Assembly: GCA_003134435.1 (NCBI GenBank)
Contig: PLBE01000215.1
Location: 96,162-160,161 of the forward strand
From: Acidobacteriaceae bacterium
GTDB lineage: Bacteria > Acidobacteriota > Terriglobia > Terriglobales > Acidobacteriaceae
Length of the DNA: 64,000 nucleotides
Direction of reading: 5' to 3'
The position numbers were made by a program, and so were the translations under genes. How positions within the stretch are numbered: the first letter of the stretch is position 1; every line of letters begins with the position of its first letter. Below, piece after piece: positions 20,429-30,173 of this stretch. Under the pieces are notes generated by a model. The model did no database searches and was not told the DNA's origin. It was given only the letters and a program-made list of their open reading frames with translations.

Positions 20429-20640
20429 ATGTTGTATTTCACTCACCAGGCTCTGTCTACGCGGTTTCACCGCCCTGCAAACGCTCTTTACCGGTACCGT
20501 AGCGAAGGTCGCGAGCCTGATCGCCATCGTGATCGGCGGCTACCAGTTTGCCCATGGCGAGCCCGGCGGCAAGAAAGCATTGGCCGGCGTGGCGGCTCGT
20601 ACTGGCATCTTTTGCCTGAAATGTTGGCTTCCTTGGGCAT
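20429..20640 (+). pseudogene. trbC: Remnant of a TrbC/VirB2-type conjugative pilin gene
   Basis: ATG 20429 has GGAGG upstream and begins MLYFTHQALS, but the family part is in another frame: FTALQTLFTGTVAKVASL, then IAIVIGGYQFAHGEPGGKKA and LAGVAA. This matches the core of TrbC/VirB2 pilins: amphipathic start, first hydrophobic segment, then the short loop before the second hydrophobic segment. The second membrane segment is lost; the frame runs into ARTGIFCLKCW. One frameshift near the 5' end and decay of the 3' end make it nonfunctional. No other conjugation gene is nearby, so this is an isolated scar of a mobile element. Confidence 0.55.
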
Positions 20641-20860
20641 TGTCCTTTCCAGAGTCGAAAATGGCGTTCTTCGCTATTTTCACAATCTATGACGATTCGA
20701 AAATAGTTGGATTGGCTATTTGCGCGGATGAAAGCAACCCCGACCGCGGGCGCGACTCTTGCCACTGGGCCGCCCGTTGCAACCTCGGAGACTCGATCAA
20801 CCTTCGCGGCTTTGTCCGCGTGCTTGCCTTCGTCCATCAACTCGGCGTCCGCGCGCTCTA

Positions 20861-21607
20861 CTACCAGGGGAGTTCCTGACCCAGATGAATGAAGCGTCCA
20901 CTCGGCCCGTCCCCACCAAGCAATGCGAGTTGGACGCTGGTCTTGGCTCCATCCACTACCTCCATCGGAGCTTTTTCCGTCCCCATGTCTGTCTTCACCC
21001 AGCCCGGATGTGCGGAGTTTACCTTGATGTTTGTGCCTTTCAGTTCGGCCGCGAGATGAATCGTGAATGCATTCAGCGCCGTTTTTGAGGCGTCATAGGC
21101 GAACGTCTTAATGCTCGCGATCGGGCTTTTCGGATCTGCGTGGAGTGTCAGTGATCCAAGAATGCTGGAAAGATTGACAATACGGCCCGCCGAACTCTTC
21201 TTGAGAAGCGGAAGAAATTCTCTGGTCACCGCAACTACAGCAAATACATTCGTGCCGAACACTTTCTGCAGTTCCCTTTCGGTGGTCTCGATGGTCTTGC
21301 CCGCAAACATCCCGTCTTCCGCTCCGACTCCCGCATTGTTGATGAGAATGTCCAGCTTCCCGTATCTCTCGGAGACCGCCTTCGCGGCAGCCGCCCGATC
21401 CTCCGCGCTGGTCACGTCAAGCTTTACCGGGAACACATCGAGTCCTTCGGCCTTGAGTCGCTCTGCGGTTTCATTCGCGGCGGCCAACGAGCGCGCTGCC
21501 ACCACCACTGTGATGCCTTCTTTCCCCAACTGCCGGGCTGTTTCCAGACCGATACCCCGGTTCGCACCCGTGACCAGCGCCACCTTCTTATCGCCATGAC
21601 TCGCCAT
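20861..21607 (-). CDS. SDR-family NAD(P)-dependent oxidoreductase
   Basis: 248 residues from ATG 21605-21607 with GGAGGT 9 bases upstream. The Rossmann motif TGANRGIGLETA (about residues 14-25), NNAG (about 91), the catalytic Ser in NLSSILGSL, and YDASKTALN with catalytic Tyr/Lys place it in the classical short-chain dehydrogenases. The pattern, with a carbonyl-reductase-like TDMGTEKAPM tail, suggests reduction of a carbonyl compound. The substrate is unknown. Confidence 0.92.
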   Translation of the reverse strand: MASHGDKKVALVTGANRGIGLETARQLGKEGITVVVAARSLAAANETAERLKAEGLDVFPVKLDVTSAEDRAAAAKAVSERYGKLDILINNAGVGAEDGMFAGKTIETTERELQKVFGTNVFAVVAVTREFLPLLKKSSAGRIVNLSSILGSLTLHADPKSPIASIKTFAYDASKTALNAFTIHLAAELKGTNIKVNSAHPGWVKTDMGTEKAPMEVVDGAKTSVQLALLGGDGPSGRFIHLGQELPW

Positions 21608-21781
21608 TCCAGACTACCTCCTGTCAAAGAGATGCAGCAGTTTGATTCGCGTTGCACAAGTTGGGATTAAGCCGCGCGATGGCGGAGAGTGGATTGGGGT
21701 AGGCGCTGCGAACCCCGAATGGTTCAAACCAAGGCACAATGAATATGAATAAAGTGCCGCTCTGACATCGCCCTAAAGCAT

Positions 21782-21866
21782 TGGTGCGAAAGGGGGGACT
21801 CGAACCCCCACGGTTTTACCCGCCAGATCCTAAGTCTGGTGCGTCTGCCAATTCCGCCACTTTCGC
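21782..21866 (-). tRNA. tRNA-Leu (UAG)
   Basis: Minus strand: acceptor GCGAAAG pairs with CTTTCGC, anticodon stem CCAGA/TCTGG with loop CTTAGGA (anticodon TAG), a class II variable arm, T-arm GGGGGTTCGAGTCCCCC, and encoded CCA. 85 nt, as expected for a leucine tRNA. Confidence 0.95.
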
Positions 21867-21993
21867 ATGCGTTCTGCCGCTGTCCGCCAATCAACCCCGG
21901 TCATCACAGTCTAGATGCGGAACTGCGCCATTTGCAACGTCCGCACTCGACCGTCCGGACTGGGCTACGGGCGCCTGACCTCACCCTCCAACT

Positions 21994-22644
21994 TCAGACT
22001 TCTTTTCTCGCCACCAACTCGACCGTCGCCTTCTCTTCCACCTTCTCCCGGTAATGCAATATGCGCAGCCCATCCACCAACTGTCGGAGTTCCCCCGCCC
22101 TCAGCAGATGTGACGGGTCCTTGGGACCGTCTGCCCGCTTCCTTTGCTGCCAGGTGAAGGTCTTGTAGATCAACAGTCCTCCCGGTCGCAATGCCTTGAC
22201 CATCTCCGGAAAGATCGTTCGCTCCAGATAAAAAAATGCCATCACCAATTCGAACCTTGATTCGAACCTCTTGCCAGTCGCCGCGTCGGACGCCACCGCG
22301 AACTGAGTTTGCGAAGCTTTAAAGTGAGTGAGATCATCTACTACAAAGTGAATGTGGGACCCGAACTGGCCGGCATGCTGCCGCGCCTGTTCGACTCCGG
22401 TTTCGGAGACATCGATCAGTGTGACCTCCCAACCCTGCTGCGCCAGCCAGATCGCGTGCCGTCCCGCGCCTCCCGCGAGGTCAAGCGCGTTTCCTCCGTC
22501 CGGAAACAGCGGCACAATGTACCGCGAGAACGCTAGCCGTAGGAACGGGTCGGGAATCAGCCACGACCCCGGTGATTCCCTATATTTCCGGTTCCAGCGC
22601 TCGCGTTCATCGGGTTCATCACCAGGAAAAGGAGAATGCGCCAT
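21994..22644 (-). CDS. SAM-dependent methyltransferase (class I)
   Basis: 216 residues from ATG 22642-22644; a TTG at 22668 would add eight residues. The SAM-binding motif ALDLAGGAGRHAIWLAQQGW (motif I), the acidic end of strand two in LIDVSE, VVDDL, and MVKALRPGGLLIYKTF (post-III) are clear. The order resembles TehB-like or tellurite-resistance type methyltransferases. The target is unknown. No partner genes adjoin it. Confidence 0.85.
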   Translation of the reverse strand: MAHSPFPGDEPDERERWNRKYRESPGSWLIPDPFLRLAFSRYIVPLFPDGGNALDLAGGAGRHAIWLAQQGWEVTLIDVSETGVEQARQHAGQFGSHIHFVVDDLTHFKASQTQFAVASDAATGKRFESRFELVMAFFYLERTIFPEMVKALRPGGLLIYKTFTWQQRKRADGPKDPSHLLRAGELRQLVDGLRILHYREKVEEKATVELVARKEV

Positions 22645-22824
22645 AGTCGAGAATTTCGTGATTGGCAAGTTGATGACTTCTTCCAGGGTTAAGGTTCAAG
22701 TGGCCCGGTTCAAGTCATCAGCTTGCAAACAACCAAAATTGCCCAACTGCACAATTACCATATCGCGCATGAAGCTTTCCGATCATAACTCGCACCGCCT
22801 GTACGAACCATCGAGGCAACCCGC

Positions 22825-23562
22825 GTGACGCCCGTCTCAACCCGGCCCACCGGCCATAACGGCTCGTCGCTCCCACCGCGCGCTGGCGGAGGTGGCGACG
22901 GTATGCCCGACTTCATGCCGAACTCGATGCCGAATTATGGCGAGCGCCTGCGCCGCGCCCGCATGGGACTCGCCGTCGCCATGACACCGATCCTCATGCT
23001 CTTCATTTCGTTCACGGCGGCCTACGTCATCCGGCGCGGATTCGTAAGCCTGGATGTGAGCGCCGCGGGCTATGTCCAAACCTGGGTTCCAGTGCGCTTG
23101 CCCTGGATATTGCTGCTGGCCAATACCGCAATCCTCATCGCCAGCAGCATCACCATCGACATGGCGCGGCGCGAAGTCACCCGGGAAGCGGCCCTCGCTC
23201 CCGTGCAATCGATTCCGGGAGTCTCGCTCGGCGACGAGCGCCGTTTCCCCTGGCTCGCGCTTACCACCACTCTCGGTTTCGCGTTCCTGGGCGGACAGCT
23301 CTTCTTCTGGAGCAAGCTCTCCTCGTCCGGCTTTCACCTCGCCGGTGGCACCAGCAGTTCCTTCGTTTACATTCTCACGGCCATGCACGGTCTCCATCTC
23401 GCCGGCGGCGTGCTGGCTCTTTTGTTCGCCAATGTCGCCTCCGCGCTGCACCGGCCAGTCGAAACCCGCCGCATCGTCGTTGATATCACATCCTGGTATT
23501 GGCATTGCATGACGGCCCTGTGGATTTACATCCTGGTGCTGTTTTCCTTTGCCGCAAGCTAA
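22825..23562 (+). CDS. Cytochrome c oxidase subunit III-like protein (orphan)
   Basis: 245 residues from a GTG; no good ribosome site is seen, and the first 45 residues are a Pro/Gly-rich tail before the first helix, so a later start is possible. Five hydrophobic helices follow, with the subunit III hallmarks MLFISFTAAYVIRRG, LLLANTAILIASS, FLGGQLFFWSKL, the FVYILTAMHGLHLAGGVLAL motif with its conserved His, and ITSWYWHCMTALWIYILVLF. In the respiratory enzyme this subunit supports proton uptake by subunit I. No subunit I or II gene is in the window, so it is separated from the main operon or is a paralogue. Confidence 0.85.
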   Translation: MTPVSTRPTGHNGSSLPPRAGGGGDGMPDFMPNSMPNYGERLRRARMGLAVAMTPILMLFISFTAAYVIRRGFVSLDVSAAGYVQTWVPVRLPWILLLANTAILIASSITIDMARREVTREAALAPVQSIPGVSLGDERRFPWLALTTTLGFAFLGGQLFFWSKLSSSGFHLAGGTSSSFVYILTAMHGLHLAGGVLALLFANVASALHRPVETRRIVVDITSWYWHCMTALWIYILVLFSFAAS

Positions 23563-23796
23563 AGCAGAAGCAGTCGATCCGCGGGTGCTGGCTCACTTTG
23601 AATTTGTTTTGAAAGAGCGCGGCTTCAGTCGCGCCGTTACCCTCGATTTTTCCTTCCGGCTTTAGCCGCTGACGAAATGCGTTTTCCTAAGTGAGCCACT
23701 AGTGGCCCTCGGCAGCAAACCCGTCTGCCGCCAACCACGATTTATAATAGAAAGATTCGATAGCCGGTTTCCATCCGTCTGTAGTGCCAGGGGAAG
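23563..23796. repeat. Short intergenic hairpin repeats before uvrA
   Basis: GAGCGCGGCTTCAGTCGCGC at about 23616 and CGGCTTTAGCCG at about 23658 form small hairpins of the kind scattered through acidobacterial intergenic DNA. A related stretch (ACGCGGCTTCAGTC) occurs at about 60469. No gene is supported. Confidence 0.45.
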
Positions 23797-26733
23797 ATGT
23801 CGACAGATAGCATTGTGGTGCGCGGGGCTCGGGTTCACAACCTCAAGAACATCGATTTTGAGATCGAGCACAACACTTTGACCGTGGTCACGGGTGTCTC
23901 CGGCTCCGGCAAATCCTCGCTTGCCTTCGACACGATTTATGCCGAGGGTCAGCGGCGTTACGTCGAGTCGCTGTCGGCATACGCGCGGCAGTTTCTGGAG
24001 CGGATTGAGAAGCCCGACGTGGATCTGATCGACGGCATCGCCCCCGCCGTCGCCATCAAGCAGAAAAACTCTACCCGCAACCCGCGATCTACGGTCGCCA
24101 CGGCCACCGAAATTTTCGATTACTTGCGCCTGCTCTTTGCCCGCGTCGGTCGCACTTACTGTCTCCTGTGCGGACAGGAAGTGAAGAAAGATACGGTGGA
24201 TGAAGTTGCTGACCGCTTGCTTGCCTTGGGTGAGGGCACTCGGCTGAATGTCTTCTTCCCGATTCAGGTTCATCTGCCCCCAGCCTCGGACAAAAACGCT
24301 AAGAATCTGCGCCCCAGGAAAAAGTCCGCCGAGTCTGCCCTTCCTTCTGACGCGATTAAGGCGCGACTCTTCGATCTGCGCAAACGTGGCTTCAACCGCA
24401 TCTTCCAAAATGGACAGATCTTCGAGTTCTCCACCCCCGAATCTCTGCTCGACGTCAACTTCTCCCAACCGGTCTTTGGCCTCGTCGACCGGCTCGTAGT
24501 CGCCTCCGACCAGCGCGCGCGCATTGTCGATGCGGTCGAGATCGCCTATCGCGAGGCGGGCGAGGTGATCTTCGAAACCGCGCCCCGCAGCGAAGACGGC
24601 GATGGCACAACTCCGCGGCGCCTGCGCTTTTCGCAGCGCTTCGAATGCAAGAATGACGGCAGCCGTTACGAAGAGCCGGAGCCGCGCCTGTTTTCCTTCA
24701 ACAACCCTTATGGCGCCTGTCCACGCTGTCAGGGCTTCGGCAACACCATCGATTTCGATCTCGACCTCGTGATCCCCGATAAGGGCAAGACTTTGAACGA
24801 AGGCGCGATTGAGCCCTGGACGAAACCGAAATATCGCCCGCTGTTCACTGAACTCAAGCGCTTCGCGCGCCAGGCCGCAATTCCCCTCGACGTCCCTTGG
24901 CACGAACTGGACCCCGAGCAGCAGAAATTAATCGTGAACGGCGACGCGGCGTTCGACGGCGTGCGCGGATTCTTTCAGTATCTTGAGCGCAAAAAATACA
25001 AACTGCACGTGCGCGTGTTTCTCAGCCGCTATCGCGGATACTCGCTCTGCTCAGCTTGCGGTGGAACCCGCCTCCGTGTAGAAGCGCGTCAGGTCAAGAT
25101 CGATGGCAAGAACATTTGCCAGGTCTGCAGTATGACCGTCGAAGAAGCGGCGCGATTCTTCGATCGAATCGCGCTTTCGACCGGCCAGGCCGCGATTGCC
25201 GACAAACTCCTAATTGAACTTCGCGAACGCCTGCGTTTCCTCAACGAAGTCGGCCTCGAATACCTGACCCTGGATCGTCTGTCCTCCACCCTCTCGGGCG
25301 GCGAAGCCCAACGCATTCAGCTCGCAACTTCCCTCGGCTCCCGCCTGGTGGGCACGCTGTATGTCCTCGATGAGCCTTCCATCGGACTGCACAGCCGCGA
25401 CACTCACCGGCTGATCAAAATCCTGCAGGACCTGCGCGACTTGGGAAATACGATCCTGGTGGTCGAGCACGATCCCGACATCATGCGAGCCGCCGACCGC
25501 ATTCTCGATCTCGGTCCGGGAGCGGGAGAAAGTGGCGGAAAAGTCGTCGGCGCCGGCACTTTCGACGAGATCGTCAAGTTGCCGCACTCGCTCACCGGCC
25601 GATATCTGGGTGGCGAACTGCGCATCCAGGTTCCGGTGAAGCGCCGTCAACCGGGGGCGCACAGACTACGCCTCACCGGCGCGCGCGCTCATAATTTGAA
25701 ACACATCGATCTGGAGATTCCCCTGAACCTGCTGGTGGCGATTACCGGCGTATCCGGATCGGGAAAATCGTCTTTGCTGCATGACGTTCTCTATCCAGCC
25801 GTGGCCTCCGCGAAACGGCAGGCAAATAGCGGAAGTGGCGGCGCGATTCTGTGGGACACCGTATCCGGCGAGGATTACCTCGATGAGGTCGTGCTCGTCG
25901 ATCAATCGCCCATCGGCCGCACTCCGCGCTCGAATCCGGTCACCTATATCAAGGCGTTTGATATCATCCGCGAACTCTTTGCGGCCCTGCCTGAAGCCAC
26001 CAAACGTGGTTTCCCCGCCGGACACTTCTCCTTCAACGTGCCCGGCGGACGCTGCGAAACCTGCCAGGGCGACGGAACCGTCACCGTCGAAATGCAGTTT
26101 CTCGCCGACGTCGAATTGATCTGCGACGAGTGCAAGGGTACACGCTACAAGCCGCAAGTGCTCGAAGTCCGTTATAAGGGCAAGAATATTCACGAAGTGC
26201 TCGATCTCACCATTCGTGAGGCTTTGAAGTTTCTCGCCGACGTGCCCCGCCTTACAGAAAAATTGCGCGTGCTCGACGAAGTCGGCCTCGGCTACCTGCG
26301 CCTTGGCCAATCCGCGACCACGCTTTCTGGTGGCGAGGCCCAGCGCATGAAGCTGGCCGCGCACCTGCAACCAGGAAGTCGTTCGCCGAACCGGACCGCC
26401 CCGGGTAGTGACCGGCCCCGGCACAAGCGCCGCGTGCTTTACATTTTCGATGAACCCACCACTGGCCTGCACTTCGACGACGTCAGCAAACTGCTTTCCG
26501 CTTTCCGGCGTCTCATCGATGCCGGAGGTTCGATTGTCGTCATCGAACACAATCTCGAAGTCATCAAAACGGCGGACTGGGTCATCGATCTCGGTCCCGA
26601 CGGCGGCGATCGGGGCGGCAACCTGGTCGGCTCAGGTACGCCCGAAAGCATCGCCGGGTTGAACAACTCTTACACTGGACAGTACCTCAAGCAGGTCTTG
26701 AACGGAAATGGCGTGCGCCATGGCGACCAGTAG
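23797..26733 (+). CDS. uvrA: Excinuclease ABC subunit A
   Basis: 978 residues. UvrA dimers find bulky DNA damage and load UvrB in nucleotide excision repair. Two ABC halves are present: Walker [10 protein letters not shown] at about 33-41 and again in the second half, both with LSGGEAQR signatures and DEPS/DEPT Walker B ends. The C-terminal zinc finger is complete (CETCQGDG ... CDECKGT). The first zinc site looks altered: the region reads FECKNDG before the usual [16 protein letters not shown], so one of four cysteines is missing. An insert of about 18 residues ([13 protein letters not shown]...) precedes the last Walker B. It appears to head an operon with a TPR gene. Confidence 0.96.
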   Translation: MSTDSIVVRGARVHNLKNIDFEIEHNTLTVVTGVSGSGKSSLAFDTIYAEGQRRYVESLSAYARQFLERIEKPDVDLIDGIAPAVAIKQKNSTRNPRSTVATATEIFDYLRLLFARVGRTYCLLCGQEVKKDTVDEVADRLLALGEGTRLNVFFPIQVHLPPASDKNAKNLRPRKKSAESALPSDAIKARLFDLRKRGFNRIFQNGQIFEFSTPESLLDVNFSQPVFGLVDRLVVASDQRARIVDAVEIAYREAGEVIFETAPRSEDGDGTTPRRLRFSQRFECKNDGSRYEEPEPRLFSFNNPYGACPRCQGFGNTIDFDLDLVIPDKGKTLNEGAIEPWTKPKYRPLFTELKRFARQAAIPLDVPWHELDPEQQKLIVNGDAAFDGVRGFFQYLERKKYKLHVRVFLSRYRGYSLCSACGGTRLRVEARQVKIDGKNICQVCSMTVEEAARFFDRIALSTGQAAIADKLLIELRERLRFLNEVGLEYLTLDRLSSTLSGGEAQRIQLATSLGSRLVGTLYVLDEPSIGLHSRDTHRLIKILQDLRDLGNTILVVEHDPDIMRAADRILDLGPGAGESGGKVVGAGTFDEIVKLPHSLTGRYLGGELRIQVPVKRRQPGAHRLRLTGARAHNLKHIDLEIPLNLLVAITGVSGSGKSSLLHDVLYPAVASAKRQANSGSGGAILWDTVSGEDYLDEVVLVDQSPIGRTPRSNPVTYIKAFDIIRELFAALPEATKRGFPAGHFSFNVPGGRCETCQGDGTVTVEMQFLADVELICDECKGTRYKPQVLEVRYKGKNIHEVLDLTIREALKFLADVPRLTEKLRVLDEVGLGYLRLGQSATTLSGGEAQRMKLAAHLQPGSRSPNRTAPGSDRPRHKRRVLYIFDEPTTGLHFDDVSKLLSAFRRLIDAGGSIVVIEHNLEVIKTADWVIDLGPDGGDRGGNLVGSGTPESIAGLNNSYTGQYLKQVLNGNGVRHGDQ

Positions 26734-26788
26734 AAAGCCAATGGAGCGCCGGGCATCCCCGGCCCTCCTCCGCGCGAACAACCCGCGT

Positions 26789-28102
26789 ATGAAACGCCCG
26801 GCCGACAACGCGATTCTACTCATCATCTTCTTCCTGCTGACCGCCTGCGCTCTGGCACAAACTCACTCCACCGTCCGCCATTACAAGGAACGCATCGATG
26901 ACACCCCGCCGGAAATCGCCCAGGCCGAAGACGCCATCCAAAAAAACGATTTCGCGGCCGCGGAAACGCTGCTCAAAAAGGCGATCGATAAAGATCCCCG
27001 AAACTATCAGGCCTGGTTCGATCTGGGATTTGTTCTCAATCGCCTCGGCCGCGTCGATGATTCCATCCACGCCTACCGCCAGTCGGTAGCCGCCAAGCCC
27101 GATGTTTTCGAGTCGAATCTGAACCTGGGACTCATGCTCGCCCGCGACAAAAACCTCGAGGCCGAACGTTTTCTCGTCGCCGCCACCACTCTCAAGCCTA
27201 CCGATCACGTTTCAGAAGGTCAGGCCCGCGCCTGGCTCGCGCTCGCCCATCTGATCGAAGATTCCAAGCCTGAAGAAGCGCTGAAAGCCTATCGCAAAGC
27301 CTCCGAGCTCACCCCCAAGGATACCGAACCCCTTCTGTCAGCCGGCCTGCTGCATGAGCGGCAAAAAGAATTTTCCGCCGCCGAAACGGAGTACAAACAA
27401 GTCCTGGCCTTGGACCCCCATTCCACGGAAGCCGCGATCGGTCTCACCAACATCTACATGAAGTCCGGGCACTTGCCCGACGCCGAGCCCTTGCTCCGGC
27501 GTCTTGCCTCCGAGCGTCCCGGCGACGCCGGTATTCATCTCCAATTGGGGCGACTCCTGGCCGCGCAGGGCAAAAAAGATGACGCCATCACCGAGATCCA
27601 GACGGCCACCAAACTCGCTCCCACCGACACCCAGGCGCAGCGCGAGTTGACCGACCTTTATGCCAGCACCGGAAAAAATGACCTTGCGGAAAGTGCTTAC
27701 CGCACCCTGATTGCCGCTCAGCCCAACGATCCTGAATTGCACCGAGGATTAGGCCAGGCTCTGCTCCGTCAGAAAAAATTCGCCGAAGCGCAACAGGAAT
27801 TCTATGCCGCCGTCCAGCTCAAGCGTGATTGGCCCGATCTTTACGTCGATTTAGCCTTTGCGGCCAGTGAGAATAAGAACTATGACCTCACCATAAAAGC
27901 CCTGGACGCGCGCGCCAAATTCCCCGCCGAGATGCCCGCCGTCTGCTACTTTGTCCGGGCCTCGGCTTACGATCACCTGCACGACTATAAAAACGCGTCG
28001 ATCAACTATCACCTCTTCCTTCAAGCCGCCAAAGGGCAGTATCCTGATCAGGAGTGGCAGGCCCGCCATCGCCTGATCGCGATCGAGCCCAAGAAGCATT
28101 GA
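26789..28102 (+). CDS. Secreted TPR protein downstream of uvrA
   Basis: 437 residues from ATG 26789, chosen because MKRPADNAILLIIFFLLTAC gives a clean signal peptide (possibly a lipoprotein Cys); earlier in-frame starts at 26720 and 26741 exist. About ten TPR units fill residues 45-420. Two small secreted proteins follow at once, in the same operon. Function unknown; probably a periplasmic protein-protein scaffold. Confidence 0.85.
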   Translation: MKRPADNAILLIIFFLLTACALAQTHSTVRHYKERIDDTPPEIAQAEDAIQKNDFAAAETLLKKAIDKDPRNYQAWFDLGFVLNRLGRVDDSIHAYRQSVAAKPDVFESNLNLGLMLARDKNLEAERFLVAATTLKPTDHVSEGQARAWLALAHLIEDSKPEEALKAYRKASELTPKDTEPLLSAGLLHERQKEFSAAETEYKQVLALDPHSTEAAIGLTNIYMKSGHLPDAEPLLRRLASERPGDAGIHLQLGRLLAAQGKKDDAITEIQTATKLAPTDTQAQRELTDLYASTGKNDLAESAYRTLIAAQPNDPELHRGLGQALLRQKKFAEAQQEFYAAVQLKRDWPDLYVDLAFAASENKNYDLTIKALDARAKFPAEMPAVCYFVRASAYDHLHDYKNASINYHLFLQAAKGQYPDQEWQARHRLIAIEPKKH

Positions 28103-28107
28103 CGACT

Positions 28108-28572
28108 ATGCGCCGTCTGACGATCTTATTACTCCTCATGACCTTTGCCGTCGCTTTGCGCGCGGCCGCCAAGGACGAAACCGTGGACGAACTCAAGTCG
28201 CGCTTTGCCAGTGCGCGGCCCGAGGACCGCCCTGAACTCGCCGTCCGCATCGCCCAGCATCAGCTTCGCGATGCCGACAAGCTCTACGCTGATGGCAAAG
28301 TCGAGTCCGCCCGCGCTGCGGTCGAAGACATTGCCTCATACTCCGAAAAAGCTCGCGACGCCGCCATTGAAACCAAAAAACGGCTCAAGAATGTCGAGAT
28401 CGATGTTCGGAAAATGGCGGAGAAATTGCGTGACATCAAACGCACTCTCGCCTTCGAAGATCAGGCTCCGTTGGAAGAGGCCATCCGTCGCATGGAAGAC
28501 GTCCGCACCACACTGCTCAAGGAAATGTTCACCGACAGTAAGAAGAAAGACAATAAGAAGGAGCCGAAATGA
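28108..28572 (+). CDS. Small exported helical protein
   Basis: 154 residues from ATG 28108, five bases after the TPR stop. A signal peptide (MRRLTILLLLMTFAVALRA) is followed by a mainly alpha-helical, highly charged chain ending in a Lys-rich tail (KKKDNKKEPK). No family is recognised. Its stop overlaps the next start by 4 bp, so it is translated together with the following gene of similar character. Confidence 0.75.
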   Translation: MRRLTILLLLMTFAVALRAAAKDETVDELKSRFASARPEDRPELAVRIAQHQLRDADKLYADGKVESARAAVEDIASYSEKARDAAIETKKRLKNVEIDVRKMAEKLRDIKRTLAFEDQAPLEEAIRRMEDVRTTLLKEMFTDSKKKDNKKEPK

Positions 28573-29102
28573 AATCCGGTAAGCACTGGCGCTCAATCCT
28601 CGGCCTCGCGCTTCTGTTAGCGCTCCCGCTGGCCGCCCAGCGCCGTCGCGACCCGCTCAATCCGCTGGAGATCGACCAGCTTCGCGATGCCATGCTCGAC
28701 CCGGACCTGCGCCTCAAACTCTATGTGAAATTCTCCCGCGATCGCATGACCAGGCTGGAACAGATGCGGAGCGACCCCAAGACCACCGATCGCGGCCTCC
28801 AGACCCATGACATGCTCGAAGATTTCCTCGCCGTCTACGACGAGCTCAACGACAACATCGACATGTATGTCGGGCGCAAGGACGATATTCGCAAGCCCTT
28901 AAAAGTAGTCATCGAAGCCGACACTGAATTCCAGTCCAAACTGCGCGCGCTCAAGAACTCCGCCAACACCAATGCCGCCGAAGCGAGCCAGTACGAGTTC
29001 CTGCTCACCGACGCCCTCGACACCGTCGACTCCAGTGCCGACGACCATCGCAAAACCGTCGCCGAAGTCGAAGAATACGTGAAGCACAAGAAGAAGAAAT
29101 AA
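28569..29102 (+). CDS. Small exported helical protein
   Basis: 177 residues. A signal peptide (HWRSILGLALLLALPLAAQ) is followed by a charged helical chain with a Lys-rich end (VKHKKKK), like the gene before it. ATGA overlap couples the two. No family recognised. Similar layout suggests that the pair works together, perhaps with the TPR protein, at the cell envelope. Confidence 0.75.
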   Translation: MKSGKHWRSILGLALLLALPLAAQRRRDPLNPLEIDQLRDAMLDPDLRLKLYVKFSRDRMTRLEQMRSDPKTTDRGLQTHDMLEDFLAVYDELNDNIDMYVGRKDDIRKPLKVVIEADTEFQSKLRALKNSANTNAAEASQYEFLLTDALDTVDSSADDHRKTVAEVEEYVKHKKKK

Positions 29103-29141
29103 GACGCCTCGACCTCTGCCGTTCTCGTTAGAAGGCCTTTT

Positions 29142-29172
29142 GCGGATGTGATCTAGCCGCGGATGTAATCTA
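29142..29172. promoter_or_regulatory. Direct repeat upstream of the GntR gene
   Basis: GCGGATGTGATCTA (29142-29155) and GCGGATGTAATCTA (29159-29172) differ at one base and repeat with a 17-bp period, 23-53 bp before the GntR start. This position suits an autoregulatory operator. Confidence 0.45.
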
Positions 29173-29194
29173 TGCTGAGTTAAGATAAAGCCCC

Positions 29195-30112
29195 ATGCAG
29201 CTCTGGTTTGCCCGCGGCAGCTCAGTCACCATTCGCGAACAACTTGTAACCCAGGTGATTCTCGGCATCCTCAGCGACGATCTCGCTCCCGGCCAGCGCC
29301 TGCCCAGCACCCGAGAACTAGCGCGGCGTTTTCGATTGCATCCCAACACGGTAAGCGCGGGCTATCGCCAACTCGAACGCGACCGCTGGGTCGAACTCCG
29401 CCACGGCAGCGGTGTTTATGTTCGCCAGCGCAAGCCCGAACTCGCTCCCTCCTCCCCGCTCCCGCTCGATCACTTGATTGCCCGGCTCTTTCAGTCGGCG
29501 CGCGAACTCGGCGCTCCCCTCAGCACCGTCCGCTCTCGCCTGCGCCAATGGCTCGAACTCCAACCGCCCGACCACTTCCTCCTGATCGAGCCCGACGAGG
29601 AACTGCGCCGGATTCTCGCAGATGAAATCGCACAAGCCGTGGATTTTCCAGTACGAAGCTGCAGTCTGCACGACTGCCCGCGGACTTCCGAAGGAGCCAT
29701 TCCAGTCGCGCTCCCCAATCGCATCGCCGCCGTTCGGCAAGCCCTTCCCGAAGATGTCGAAGCGATTACCTTGCAGGTGCGCTCCGTGCCCACCTCGCTC
29801 GCCGGTTGGCTGCCCGCTCCATCAGGCAAGCTCGTCGGAGTGGCCTCAAGCTGGCCGGATTTCCTGAAATTAGCGCGCACCATCCTGCACGCCGCCGGAT
29901 TCCACCCCGACGCGCTCCTGTTCCGCGACGCCCGAAAACCAAACTGGCAGCGCGGCCTGCAGCAGACCGCCGCCGTCGTCTGCGATTCGGTCACGGCAAC
30001 CCGGCTTCCCCCAGGCTGCCGCGCCATTCCCTTCCCCTTCCTCTCCGAAGTTTCGATTGCCGAACTCCGGCGCTTCGTTGCCTTCATCACTCATCCCATC
30101 GAGTCATTGTGA
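29195..30112 (+). CDS. GntR-family transcriptional regulator with unusual C-terminal domain
   Basis: 305 residues. Residues about 10-78 are a GntR winged helix (REQLVTQVILGILSDDLAPG, LPSTRELARRFRLHPNTVSA, GYRQLERDRWVELRHGSGVYV). The remaining 220 residues are not an FCD, UTRA or full aminotransferase domain. They contain LRRILADEIAQAV, VRSVPTSLAGWLPA and VVCDSVTATRLP and may be a substrate-binding-like fold. It stands alone. The effector is unknown. Confidence 0.85.
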   Translation: MQLWFARGSSVTIREQLVTQVILGILSDDLAPGQRLPSTRELARRFRLHPNTVSAGYRQLERDRWVELRHGSGVYVRQRKPELAPSSPLPLDHLIARLFQSARELGAPLSTVRSRLRQWLELQPPDHFLLIEPDEELRRILADEIAQAVDFPVRSCSLHDCPRTSEGAIPVALPNRIAAVRQALPEDVEAITLQVRSVPTSLAGWLPAPSGKLVGVASSWPDFLKLARTILHAAGFHPDALLFRDARKPNWQRGLQQTAAVVCDSVTATRLPPGCRAIPFPFLSEVSIAELRRFVAFITHPIESL

Positions 30113-30173
30113 CACCTCAAGAAGTGTCTGAAGCCCACACTTTGCAACGCTCCGCCGCGGCTACCATCCGCTC

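Noticed and set aside
19475..20640. Integrated element at tRNA-Asp with att sites
   Set aside because: A pilin remnant is near, but I found no repeat of the tRNA 3' end and no integrase.
23662..24903. 413-residue frame opposite uvrA
   Set aside because: Shadow of the uvrA reading frame; no family resemblance.
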